This document shows, in pieces, positions 27,919 to 36,088 of a DNA stretch of 64,000 nucleotides; within the stretch, counting starts at the first letter, position 1; the number at the start of each line of letters is the position of its first letter. Under the pieces are notes generated by a model that saw only the letters and a program-made list of their open reading frames with translations, was not told the DNA's origin and searched no databases. Source of the stretch: Paraburkholderia silvatlantica (GTDB taxonomy: Bacteria; Pseudomonadota; Gammaproteobacteria; Burkholderiales; Burkholderiaceae); NCBI RefSeq assembly GCF_003096715.1, contig NZ_QEOL01000003.1, forward strand, positions 62,001 to 126,000. Direction: 5' to 3'. A program made the translations under genes and the position numbers.

Positions 27919-28278
27919 TCAGGGCTTCACGGTGTGCCACATCCCTTTGAAACCGTCGCCGTTCATTTGTCCGGCTTGTGTGTCCTTCGAGTAGCGATAG
28001 AGGGGGTGGCCCTTGTAGGTCCATTGATGCTTCCCGTCAGCGGAAGCGATGAGCCCCCAGTCGCCGCTGGCCTTGTCGTAAGGGTCGGCGCGCGCTGCCG
28101 GCCACATGGTTGCGCACGCACCGGTGCAGGCGCTTTTGCCGTGTGCCGTGTCCTTGTCGAACGTATAGAGCGTCATGCCGTCGTCGTCGACGACCATGCC
28201 GTTGGCCACCTTCGGCGCCTCCGCGAACACCGCAATGGGCAGAACGCAAGCCAGGGCGCACAACAAGATTCTGGTCAT
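27919..28278 (-). CDS. Small exported protein with COG4315-type secreted repeats
   Basis: A 119-residue protein with a Sec signal peptide ('RILLCALACVLPIAVFAEA', cleaved near residue 20). The mature part contains two repeats of the family known as 'secreted repeat of unknown function': 'GMTLYTFDKDTAHGKSACTGACATMWP' and 'WTYKGHPLYRYSKDTQAGQMNGDGF'. The two cysteines of 'CTGAC' could bind metal or form a disulfide. AAGGA lies upstream of the ATG. Function unknown; the family is common in Burkholderia and actinobacteria. Confidence 0.88.
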   Translation of the reverse strand: MTRILLCALACVLPIAVFAEAPKVANGMVVDDDGMTLYTFDKDTAHGKSACTGACATMWPAARADPYDKASGDWGLIASADGKHQWTYKGHPLYRYSKDTQAGQMNGDGFKGMWHTVKP

Positions 28279-28687
28279 GATTTCAGTCCTTGTAAAAACC
28301 CCGCCGGGATACGTGTTAAACGGCTGAACGCGGCCTTTCTTCCATTTTCGGTTCGACCTGTCACGAACAGGAGTGATGCCGATCGTGCCGGATCGTCTGG
28401 ACGATGGGCAGATGGCTTTCGATATGAACCTGCGGCACGAAGCACTGGCCGGAGAGGTCGGCCGGCTGGGTCCCGAGTCGTTCGAATTCGGCGGCGGATG
28501 CTGCGATTGCGCCGCAGCGCTGGCGAGGCAACGGTGGACCTGGTGAAGCATTGGCATTGCCGGCCTCGCGCTCCTTCGTACGCTGCCGAACAAACGCGGG
28601 TATATGGCGCACGTCGAGCAGCCGGGCGGAAAGCAGATGCGGCATACTGCAAAGCGAACCACGCGTTTGCCAAAACAGAGCGCCGCG
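28279..28687. other. Intergenic stretch without a supported gene
   Basis: This 409-base spacer holds divergent promoters for the small exported protein and the persulfide dioxygenase. A 56-codon frame (28376-28546, plus strand) with two adjacent cysteine clusters exists, but its GGAG is only two bases from the ATG and I recognise nothing in it. Confidence 0.35.
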
Positions 28688-29758
28688 ATGATCTTTCGCC
28701 AGCTTTTCGACCCCGTATCGTCTACTTACACCTACCTGCTCGGCGACCCCGAAAGCGGCGAGGCGCTGCTGATCGACCCTGTCTACGAACAGGTGCCGCG
28801 CGACCTCGCGCTTTTGCAGGAACTGGGCCTGCGCCTGAAGGCGACGCTCGATACCCATGTGCACGCCGATCATGTCACGGGCGCATGGCGCTTGCGCGAG
28901 CGCAGCGGCAGCCAGATCGCGCTCGCCGAAGTCGTGGGCGCCGAGGGCGTGAACCTTCCGTTGCGGCACGGGGACCGCATCGCCTTCGGCAAGCGGTATC
29001 TGGAAGTGCGCGCCACGCCCGGCCACACCAGCGGCTGCCTGACCTACGTGCTCGACGACGCAGGCATGGCTTTCACGGGCGACAGCCTGTTGATACGCGG
29101 CTGCGGCCGCACCGATTTTCAGGGCGGGAGCGCGGAACAGCTGTTCGCTTCCGTGCGCGAGCAGATCCTCACGCTGCCCGGCGACTGCCTGCTCTACCCG
29201 GCGCACGACTATCGCGGCATCACGGTCACGAGCGTGGCGGAGGAGCGGCGCTTCAATCCGCGCCTGGGCGGCGACGTCGATCTCGGCGACTTCGCGGGCT
29301 ACATGCACAACCTGAATTTGCCGCACCCGAAGCAGATGGCTGTCGCGGTGCCCGCTAACCTGCGCTGCGGCAAGCCCGAAGGCGACGCGCCCATCCTGGA
29401 CACGCCCGACTGGGCGCCGCTCACGCTGCGCTTTAGCGGCGTATGGGAAATCGAGCCCATGGCGCTGCTGGAGCATGCGGCTCAGATGCAGATCGTCGAC
29501 GTGCGCGAGGCGCCCGAGTTCATCGACCCGCTCGGACATCTGCAGGATGCGAAGCTCGTGCCGCTCTCGCAGCTCATGTCGCGCATCGACGAGCTCGATC
29601 GCGACCGGCCGGTCGTGGCGGTGTGCCGCTCGGGCGTGCGTTCGGCGCAGGCAAGCATATTGCTGACCAAGGCAGGCTTCGGCAAGGTGGCCAATCTCGC
29701 CGGCGGCATGTTGCGCTGGAAGGCCGAGGGATTGCCCGTCGCGCCGTGCAGTCCCTGA
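28688..29758 (+). CDS. Persulfide dioxygenase-like MBL-fold protein fused to a rhodanese domain
   Basis: A 356-residue two-domain sulfur enzyme. Residues 1-240 form an ETHE1-type metallo-beta-lactamase domain: 'THVHADHVTG' (His57, His59, Asp61, His62), 'TPGHTSGC', 'TGDSLLIRGCGRTDF' and 'YPAHDYRG'. Residues 250-356 form a rhodanese domain with the active cysteine in 'VCRSGVRS'. Such fusions oxidise glutathione persulfide to sulfite and exchange sulfane sulfur with thiosulfate. The ATG at 28688 begins the conserved 'IFRQLFD' strand; in-frame starts at 28604 and 28637 would add an odd Arg/Lys-rich leader. A small gene follows 22 bases downstream. Confidence 0.88.
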   Translation: MIFRQLFDPVSSTYTYLLGDPESGEALLIDPVYEQVPRDLALLQELGLRLKATLDTHVHADHVTGAWRLRERSGSQIALAEVVGAEGVNLPLRHGDRIAFGKRYLEVRATPGHTSGCLTYVLDDAGMAFTGDSLLIRGCGRTDFQGGSAEQLFASVREQILTLPGDCLLYPAHDYRGITVTSVAEERRFNPRLGGDVDLGDFAGYMHNLNLPHPKQMAVAVPANLRCGKPEGDAPILDTPDWAPLTLRFSGVWEIEPMALLEHAAQMQIVDVREAPEFIDPLGHLQDAKLVPLSQLMSRIDELDRDRPVVAVCRSGVRSAQASILLTKAGFGKVANLAGGMLRWKAEGLPVAPCSP

Positions 29759-29780
29759 TGACGCCCTGGAGGAGACGACC

Positions 29781-30044
29781 ATGACAGCCCACGACTTCGC
29801 CGAGTTTTCCTGGGACGAGCAGGAAGACGTCAAGGCTGTGCTCGCGAGCCGGGGCCTCGACCTGCGCGAGTTCCGGATCTCGGCCAACGAGAAAACCGCC
29901 GCCGGAGGCGAGCGCGCGGCGATCCGGCAGGTATGCGTCACGCGGATCGCAAACGGCAAGACGGCTACCTACGACACCGACCACTTCGCCCCATGGATCA
30001 CGGATTTCGACGAAGCGCTGAAGGCCGGCGAATTCGACGACTGA
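29781..30044 (+). CDS. Small cytosolic protein of unknown function
   Basis: An 87-residue acidic protein with no signal peptide. It starts 'TAHDFAEFSWDEQEDVKAVLASRGLD' and has a central 'IRQVCVTRIANGKTATYDTDH' strand pair and an acidic C-terminus 'DEALKAGEFDD'. I do not recognise the family. It follows the persulfide dioxygenase gene by 22 bases with GGAG upstream of its ATG, so co-expression and a role near sulfur metabolism are possible. Confidence 0.65.
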   Translation: MTAHDFAEFSWDEQEDVKAVLASRGLDLREFRISANEKTAAGGERAAIRQVCVTRIANGKTATYDTDHFAPWITDFDEALKAGEFDD

Positions 30045-30151
30045 GCGACGGCTAAACGCGGCCGAACGGGCGCCGAGGCCGCGTTCCGTCCTCTGCGCAT
30101 GGCTGGCGTACACTCGTGCCCTTGGGAAAGGAACCGGGAACGAGGCTAGCC

Positions 30152-31036
30152 ATGACGAACGCGACGGTGACTGAGGGCCGGAACGATCACTGGCTCGTCG
30201 CGCGGCGCGATGCGCAGACGGGCGTCGAAAGTCTGCGCGCGCATTTCAGCGGCCACGCCTACGACCCCCACGATCACGACGACATGCTGATCGGCTATAC
30301 GGAGCAGGGGGTGCAGCGTTTTCAGTGTCACCGTTCGCTGCATACGAGCGTTCCGGGCCGGGCGATCCTGATCGAGCCGGGCGCGCTGCACGACGGCCAT
30401 GCGCCCGAGCCGGGCGGCTTCACCTACGCGATGTTGTACCTGCCGCAGCCATGGGTCGAACGCGCGGCGCGCAGGCTGAACATTGCGGGACTCGGCGGCG
30501 TGGAGGCCGCATTCGGCCAGACGCTCGTCGACGACCCGCGCCTGATCGATGCGATCCGCCGCGCGTTTCTCGCGCTATACGGCGAGGAAGGCCGGCTCGC
30601 GCGCGATGAGGCGCTCGACCGCTTGCTGGAGCACCTGGGGGGCCATCTGCTCGATACGGCCGCGGCGGCGACGCCCACTTCGCCCACTTCGCCCACTTCA
30701 CCCGCGCTCGCCCGCGTGCGCGATCTGCTGCACGAACACATGAGCGCGAACATCGGGCTCGACGAACTCGCCGACAGCTCGGGCATCGACCGGTTTCGTC
30801 TGACGCGCCTGTTCCAGCGCGAGTTCGGCACGTCGCCCCATGCGTACCTGGTGCGCTTGCGCCTGCGCGCCGCGCGCAGGCTGCTGGCGGCGGGCCACAC
30901 GCCGGCCCGGGTCGCCGCGGAAGTGGGTTTTGCCGACCAGAGCCATCTCGGCCGCTGGTTTCGGCGCGCGTACCGCATGACGCCGGCCACTTACCGGCGC
31001 ATGTGCGTGCGCATGGATATGGGCACGCCCGACTGA
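30152..31036 (+). CDS. AraC-family transcriptional regulator with AraC-type cupin sensor
   Basis: A 294-residue regulator. The N-terminal cupin has 'HAYDPHDHDDMLIGYTEQGVQRF' and 'GRAILIEPGALHDGHAP', as in sensors of amino acids or small metabolites. The C-terminal AraC DNA-binding domain has two HTH units: 'IGLDELADSSGIDRFRLTRLFQREFGTSPHAYL' and 'PARVAAEVGFADQSHLGRWFRRAYRMTPATYRR'. A linker made of 'PTS' repeats (9-base unit in three copies, 30674-30700) joins the two domains. An in-frame GTG at 30116 would add 12 residues; the ATG at 30152 is preferred for its match to the family start. Targets unknown. Confidence 0.9.
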   Translation: MTNATVTEGRNDHWLVARRDAQTGVESLRAHFSGHAYDPHDHDDMLIGYTEQGVQRFQCHRSLHTSVPGRAILIEPGALHDGHAPEPGGFTYAMLYLPQPWVERAARRLNIAGLGGVEAAFGQTLVDDPRLIDAIRRAFLALYGEEGRLARDEALDRLLEHLGGHLLDTAAAATPTSPTSPTSPALARVRDLLHEHMSANIGLDELADSSGIDRFRLTRLFQREFGTSPHAYLVRLRLRAARRLLAAGHTPARVAAEVGFADQSHLGRWFRRAYRMTPATYRRMCVRMDMGTPD

Positions 31037-31217
31037 ACGCATCCCGCAGGCAATGTCATATCGACTCCAGACTCGGTGACCGGCGCACACCATCGCACCG
31101 CGGCGGTGCCTGGCGCGGTGATAGAAACTGGACGGCAACCGACTGGTTTTTTTCTGGCGCCGCGTTTTCGGCGATTCCCGTCTGGCTGCTCACGGTCTTC
31201 TCGCGGGAAGGTCTGCG

Positions 31218-31970
31218 CTAGCGGCTCAACGCGGCCTGAGCCCGTTGCAGCCACTCGCTATTGTGCTCGCGTGCGTGGCGCGGCCAGTGCTTCGCGTCGT
31301 GCACGATGTCGGCATAAAGCTCGCGCGAGCGCTGGCGATCGGCGTCGCCGGGCTGCTTTGCCAGCCAGTCGGCGAAGAGGCATCGCGGGGCGGCGTCGCT
31401 CGCGCACGAAAGCGCGGCTTCGAACGCGGCGCGCGTGCCCGCAGCGCCATTCGCGGCGAGCGAGCGTGCATACAGCAAACTGGGTTCCGGCTGCTGGCGG
31501 GCGACAGGCTGGACGGCGAACAGCTTTTCCAGCGTCTCCTGGGTGGCCGCCGCATTGCCATTGGCAAACTGCGCGCGCGCGAGGCCCTCGAGCAATGCGG
31601 GATCGGATGCGAACGGCCCGGTGGCCGCGGCCTGGTAATGCTCCAGCGCTTCGCCGGCATCGCCCGCGTCGAGTAGCGCAGCGCCGAGGCGCATACGGTG
31701 CGCAACGGTCGGCGCACGGTCGAAATCGTTGCGCGCTTCGCGCACCGCGCGGTTGGGATCGACCAGTTGCGAGATGGCCCGGCCAGTCGCCCTCGCCCCG
31801 CGCGACTGGCGCAGGCTCGGCAGATAAATGACGAAGAAGTAGACGAGGCTGCCAAGGCCGGGAAACAGAAACAGGATCAGCAGCCAGTACATGTTCTGCT
31901 GGTTGCGGATGGCATGCACTGCAAAGAGCAGGGCGACGATGACGTAAAGGCTGATTCCGAAGATGCGCAT
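31218..31970 (-). CDS. TPR-containing membrane protein
   Basis: A 250-residue protein. Two transmembrane segments (residues 3-20 and 27-50, 'MYWLLILFLFPGLGSLVYFFVIYLP') resemble the PLDc_N-type membrane hairpin. The soluble part carries tetratricopeptide-like helices: 'TVAHRMRLGAALLDAGDAGEALEHYQAA', 'ALLEGLARAQFANGNAAATQETLEKLF' and a C-terminal helical segment. It probably acts as a membrane-bound scaffold; no partner gene is evident. It points toward the convergent AraC gene, and upstream of it (31971-32103) only unassigned sequence precedes a broken gene. Confidence 0.8.
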   Translation of the reverse strand: MRIFGISLYVIVALLFAVHAIRNQQNMYWLLILFLFPGLGSLVYFFVIYLPSLRQSRGARATGRAISQLVDPNRAVREARNDFDRAPTVAHRMRLGAALLDAGDAGEALEHYQAAATGPFASDPALLEGLARAQFANGNAAATQETLEKLFAVQPVARQQPEPSLLYARSLAANGAAGTRAAFEAALSCASDAAPRCLFADWLAKQPGDADRQRSRELYADIVHDAKHWPRHAREHNSEWLQRAQAALSR

Positions 31971-32103
31971 TGACGAGAGGGCCCGTGGTGGTGGGGGGGG
32001 TGTGTCTTTTCAATGATACCCGCCGGCAGCTTGCGTTCGTGCGCAGCCGCCGTGTTATCGCGGGCTTTCGGATCGGCAATGGATGGGCCGGCTCCCGCGC
32101 CGA

Positions 32104-32563
32104 TCAACAACGCGGGGGTGACGGGTTCGAAAGCGGTCTGCCGCCAGTACGCCGGGCGCGGGCCCGGCGTGCTGCGAGCACAGCGATCATGAGCGTCAGC
32201 GCAAACAGCGCCAGCGCCACGGCGCCTGCAATGCCGCCAGCCTTGCACAGCGAGCAGGACGATTCCCGCCGCGAAGAGGCGAGTTCCTTCTTCGGGTTTG
32301 AACAGGGTCCAGGGCAGGCTCGCGGTCATCGAGGCAACCGGCACGAAAAACGCATAGCGTGCGGCGCGCGGCAAGCGCAGCATGCGGGTGAGTTCGAGCC
32401 GCTCGGCGGCGAGAGAGCCAGCACGGCACGGAAGACGACACATCGTTCGTGCATAACGCTCTGGCGCATTCCAGCCCTGTGCTAATTGACCGCACATCCA
32501 GAGGAATATTCTCGCGCTCAAGCGCAGGAGGCCGGCGAAAAACGACTGCATACCGGTCTTCAT
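32104..32563 (-). pseudogene. Frameshifted small membrane protein
   Basis: On the minus strand an ATG at 32563 opens a frame with the hydrophobic stretch 'ARYAFFVPVASMTASLPWTLF' and then 'LFAAGIVLLAVQ'. Near 32240 the hydrophobic sequence continues only in another frame ('AGGIAGAVALALFALTLMIAVLAA'), ending at a TGA at 32104-32106. One base gained or lost would explain this. I do not recognise the family. The reading assumes no sequencing error; with one, it could be an intact two- or three-helix membrane protein. Confidence 0.45.
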
Positions 32564-32592
32564 TCTGAATAAAAGCCATTTTTATTCAGAAT
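32562..32592. repeat. Perfect 13-base inverted repeat, AT-rich
   Basis: ATTCTGAATAAAA (32562-32574) and TTTTATTCAGAAT (32580-32592) are exact inverted copies around a 5-base loop GCCAT. Each arm itself contains the palindrome ATTC-T-GAAT. It overlaps the start of the broken membrane gene and lies 155 bases upstream of the substrate-binding protein gene. It could be an operator or a small hairpin terminator. Confidence 0.6.
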
Positions 32593-32746
32593 GATTGAAA
32601 GCATGGATAATGCCGCCGCTCATGGAAATCCCGTATAAATCGGCCCGACCCGCGAAAGCTTCGGGAAGGGTTTGAATCACTAGAATCCCCGAAACGATCG
32701 AGGTGGCGAGCATCGCGCCGCCGGCCCTTCCCGACGGAGACAATCC

Positions 32747-33766
32747 ATGCAATTGAGTTTTGGCGCGCTGCGTCGAGCCGCCCTCGCCGGCGGCGTGCTG
32801 TTTGCCATGACGCTTCAAGGCGCGCATGCCGCCGACGAAGCCGGCGACAAGATCACTATCATGGTCGGCGGTATTACGAAGCTCATTTACCTGCCCGCGC
32901 GCCTCACCGAGCAACTGGGCTATTTCAGGGACGAAGGGCTGAACGTCGAGTTGCTCTCGCAGCCCGCGGGCGTGGATGCGGAAAACGAACTGCTCGCCGG
33001 CGCGGTGCAGGCCGTGGTGGGCTTCTACGATCACACCATCGACTTGCAGACGAAGGGTAAGGACGTCAGGGCGATCGTCGTGTTCGGTCAGGTGCCGGGC
33101 GAAGTGGAAATGGTGTCGTCGAAAGCGGCCGGCACGATCAAGTCGATGGCCGACGTCAAGGGCAAGACGCTTGGCGTGACGGGCCTTGGGTCTTCGACCA
33201 GTTTTCTCACGCAGTATCTCGCGAGCCAGCATGGCATTGCCTCCAGCGCATACACCATGTTGCCGGTGGGCGCGGACGCGAGCTTCATCGCGGCCATCAA
33301 GCAGGGGCGCATCGACGCGGGCATGACGACCGAGCCGACCGTCTCGGCGCTGCAGAAAGCCGGCGACGCGAAGGTGCTCGTCGATATGCGCACGGTGGAA
33401 GGCACCCGCGCCGCGCTCGGCGGCACCTATCCCGCCGCAAGCCTTTACGTACAGGACGCGTGGGCCGAGTCGCACAAGGCTCAGGCGGTGAAACTCGCGC
33501 ACGCGTTCGTGCGCACCATGCAGTTCATTCACACGCACAGCGCCGAGGAAATCGCCGCGCAAATGCCCGCCGACTATCAAAAGGACAAGGCGCTTTACGT
33601 GAGCGCACTCAAGGCCTCGCTGCCGATGTACACCTCGGACGGCAAGATGCCCGCCGACGGTCCGGCAACCGTGCTGAAGGTGCTCTCCAGTTTCAATCCG
33701 TCGGTCAAGGGCAAGCACGTGGATTTGTCTGGCACCTACACGAACGAATTCGTCAGCGCGAAATGA
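32747..33766 (+). CDS. Orphan ABC-type periplasmic substrate-binding protein (SsuA/ThiY/NMT1-like)
   Basis: A 339-residue periplasmic binding protein with a Sec signal peptide ('ALAGGVLFAMTLQGAHAAD', cleavage near residue 29). The mature protein has the NMT1/SsuA-like order 'GGITKLIYLPARLTEQLGYFRDEGLNVELLSQPAG', 'ELLAGAVQAVVGFYDH', 'VKGKTLGVTGLGSSTSFLTQYL' and 'AIKQGRIDAGMTTEPT'. Such proteins bind sulfonates, nitrate, taurine or pyrimidine precursors. No permease or ATPase gene is nearby; instead the histidine kinase, response regulator and porin genes follow on the same strand. It may therefore act as a sensing partner of the kinase. CGGAGA lies before the ATG. Confidence 0.88.
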   Translation: MQLSFGALRRAALAGGVLFAMTLQGAHAADEAGDKITIMVGGITKLIYLPARLTEQLGYFRDEGLNVELLSQPAGVDAENELLAGAVQAVVGFYDHTIDLQTKGKDVRAIVVFGQVPGEVEMVSSKAAGTIKSMADVKGKTLGVTGLGSSTSFLTQYLASQHGIASSAYTMLPVGADASFIAAIKQGRIDAGMTTEPTVSALQKAGDAKVLVDMRTVEGTRAALGGTYPAASLYVQDAWAESHKAQAVKLAHAFVRTMQFIHTHSAEEIAAQMPADYQKDKALYVSALKASLPMYTSDGKMPADGPATVLKVLSSFNPSVKGKHVDLSGTYTNEFVSAK

Positions 33767-33827
33767 AGCATGCCCGGAGCCGCCGTCCGGCGCGCGCCTC
33801 GCGGTTCGGTATCTGAGAGAGCGCGAC

Positions 33828-35204
33828 ATGGTGCATAGCCTGCGTGGGCGATTGCTGTTGTGGCTGCTGGTGCCGCTCGCCGCGTTTGTCGTCGTGACGG
33901 GTTGCGAGTCGTACGATGCCGCGCGGCAGACCGCGGATCTCGTGCAGGACCACTCGCTGCTGGATTCGGCGCGCACGATCATCGAAGACGTCGACTGGGA
34001 CAACGGCTCCCTCAGCGCGACGATCCCGCCGGCAGCGCTGGAGCTGTTCGAGTCGCCCTGGCAGGATCATGTCTTCTATAAGGTGCTCGCCGGCAATGGC
34101 CGCTTGCTGGGCGGCGCGCCGGACTTGCCGCTGCCGCGCGCGAACACAGCCGAGGCGCCCGTGTTCTACGACACCACGTATGCGGGTCTGCCGATCCGCG
34201 CCGTGGCCTACGAGCGCATGCTCTACGACTCGGGCCGCGCCGAGCGCGTCATGGTGATCGTCGGCAAGACGATCGCATCGCGCGAGGCAATGATCAACGC
34301 GTTGTGGAGGCCGCAGCTCGCACGCCAGTGGTTCATGCTGGCGCTCGTCGCGCTGCTCGTGCCGCTCGGGCTCACGCTCGAGCTGCGCCCGCTCATGAAG
34401 CTGAAGGACGACGTTGCCGACCGCGAGCCCGTGCAGCTGGAGCCGATCCGCCCGGATCATCTGCCATCGGAGCTGAGGCCGATCGTCGAGGCGATCAACC
34501 AGTGCATCGCGCGGCTCAAGGTGCATGCCGCCACGCAGCGCCAGTTCATCGCCGACGCGGCGCACCAGCTGCGCACGCCGCTCACGCTGCTAACGACCCA
34601 AACCCAATTCGCGAGTCAATGCGAGCCGGGCGATCCCGCGCTTTTCGACGCACTCAACGGCGTGCGCCGCACCAGCCAGAAAATGGCGGAGTTGACGAAT
34701 CAACTGCTATTGCTCGCGCAGGCCGAATCGATGACACAGTCGTCGCGCGGCCAGACGCGCGTCGATCTCACCGAGGTGGTGTCTTCCGTGCTCGAAGAGA
34801 TGGTCCAGGCCGCGGAACGGCGCGGTATCGATCTCGGCGCGGAACTCGACGAAGACGTGCACGTGGCGGGCAACACGGGCCTGCTGGCGTCGCTCGTGGC
34901 CAACCTGATCGATAACGCGATCCGCTATACGCACAAGGGCGGCCGCGTGACGGCCGTGTGCCGCAGCGAAGGGGAACAGGTCATGCTGCAGGTGGTCGAC
35001 AACGGCCCCGGCATTCCAGCCGAGGCGCGTGCGCATGTGTTCGAGCGCTTCTATCGCGTGGCGGCGGATACCGAGGGCACGGGGCTCGGTCTCGCCATCG
35101 TCCATCAGGTCGCGCGCTCGCACGGCGGCTCGGTGAGCGTTGCTGCGGGCGCCGAGCGGCTGGGTCTGGTCGCGACGGTGCGCTTGCCCGTCTGGCGCGG
35201 ATGA
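33828..35204 (+). CDS. TctE-like sensor histidine kinase
   Basis: A 458-residue inner-membrane kinase. A first helix (residues 8-25) and a second ('WFMLALVALLVPLGLTLEL', near 165-183) flank a periplasmic 2CSK_N-type sensor of about 135 residues. The dimerisation helix carries the phospho-accepting His246 in 'FIADAAHQLRTPL'. The ATPase lobe shows 'NLIDNAIRYTHKGG', 'DNGPGIP' and 'GTGLGLAIVHQV'. It begins 61 bases after the binding-protein gene and is followed 19 bases later by its response regulator. TctE-like kinases often sense tricarboxylates with a binding protein. Confidence 0.9.
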   Translation: MVHSLRGRLLLWLLVPLAAFVVVTGCESYDAARQTADLVQDHSLLDSARTIIEDVDWDNGSLSATIPPAALELFESPWQDHVFYKVLAGNGRLLGGAPDLPLPRANTAEAPVFYDTTYAGLPIRAVAYERMLYDSGRAERVMVIVGKTIASREAMINALWRPQLARQWFMLALVALLVPLGLTLELRPLMKLKDDVADREPVQLEPIRPDHLPSELRPIVEAINQCIARLKVHAATQRQFIADAAHQLRTPLTLLTTQTQFASQCEPGDPALFDALNGVRRTSQKMAELTNQLLLLAQAESMTQSSRGQTRVDLTEVVSSVLEEMVQAAERRGIDLGAELDEDVHVAGNTGLLASLVANLIDNAIRYTHKGGRVTAVCRSEGEQVMLQVVDNGPGIPAEARAHVFERFYRVAADTEGTGLGLAIVHQVARSHGGSVSVAAGAERLGLVATVRLPVWRG

Positions 35205-35223
35205 GGAGAGGTGAGGGGGGATC

Positions 35224-35943
35224 GTGAAGCTGCTGCTCGTAGAAGACAACGCCGAACTCGCGCACTGGATCGTCAACCTGCTGCGCGCCGAAAATTTCAC
35301 GGCGGACTGCGTGGCCGATGGCGAAGCCGCAGACTCCGTGCTGCTCACGCAGAGCTACGATCTCGTGCTCCTCGACATGCGTCTGCCGCGCCTGAGCGGC
35401 AAGGATGTGCTCAACCGTTTGCGGCGTCGGCGCAACAATGTGCCCGTGCTCATGCTGACCGCGCATGGTTCGATAGACGACAAGGTGGCGTGTTTCGGCG
35501 CCGGCGCCGACGACTACGTGGTCAAGCCGTTCGACAGCCGCGAACTGGTTGCGCGCATCAAGGCGCTGATACGCCGGCAGACGGGCGAGAGGTCGGGTTG
35601 GCTGACCTGCGGCGACCTGCAGTACGTCTGCGACACGCGCGAGTTCCGCCACAAGGACGTGCCGCTCACCCTGCGCCGGCGCGAACATTCCGTCCTCGAA
35701 GCACTCATGCTGCGCCAGGGCAAGGCTGTGCCGAAGCAGGCGCTGCTGGAGCGCATCTGCAGCCTGAGTGACGAACCGAGTGCGGACGCGATCGATATCT
35801 ACATCCATCGCCTGCGCAAGCATCTGGCGGAGTCGAGCGTGCAGATCACCACGCTGCGCGGCCTGGGCTACATCCTTCGCGCGAAAGAGCCGGCGGAGCC
35901 CGAGCAGGTAGGCTTCTTTACCGGTATTGGTGGATGTACTTAG
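35224..35943 (+). CDS. OmpR-family response regulator (TctD-like)
   Basis: A 239-residue regulator. The receiver domain has acidic Glu7/Asp8, phospho-acceptor Asp51 in 'DLVLLDMRLPRLSG', Thr79 in 'MLTAHG' and Lys101 in 'VVKPFD'. The C-terminal winged helix (about 130-225) ends with 'SADAIDIYIHRLRKHLAESSVQITTLRGLGYIL'. Start is GTG at 35224 with a purine-rich GAGGTGAGGGG just upstream. It forms an operon with the TctE-like kinase. The porin gene 145 bases downstream is the likely target. Shortly after the stop a small GAATC-N6-GATTC dyad occurs (35965-35980). Confidence 0.92.
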   Translation: MKLLLVEDNAELAHWIVNLLRAENFTADCVADGEAADSVLLTQSYDLVLLDMRLPRLSGKDVLNRLRRRRNNVPVLMLTAHGSIDDKVACFGAGADDYVVKPFDSRELVARIKALIRRQTGERSGWLTCGDLQYVCDTREFRHKDVPLTLRRREHSVLEALMLRQGKAVPKQALLERICSLSDEPSADAIDIYIHRLRKHLAESSVQITTLRGLGYILRAKEPAEPEQVGFFTGIGGCT

Positions 35944-36088
35944 GAATACGCATCGCTCGTGAAAGAATCGCGAAGGATTCACTTCTCTACTATTCGTCTC
36001 ACCCGCTGATTCACACGGCTCGCCGCAACCGGCGAGTGATGGCAGCGGGTCCATGAAAACTTCCAACGAAGCAACCCTGGAGACGATC

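Noticed and set aside
28376..28546. 56-codon frame upstream of the persulfide dioxygenase gene
   Set aside because: GGAG only two bases from the ATG, no recognisable motif, and it lies in a divergent promoter region.
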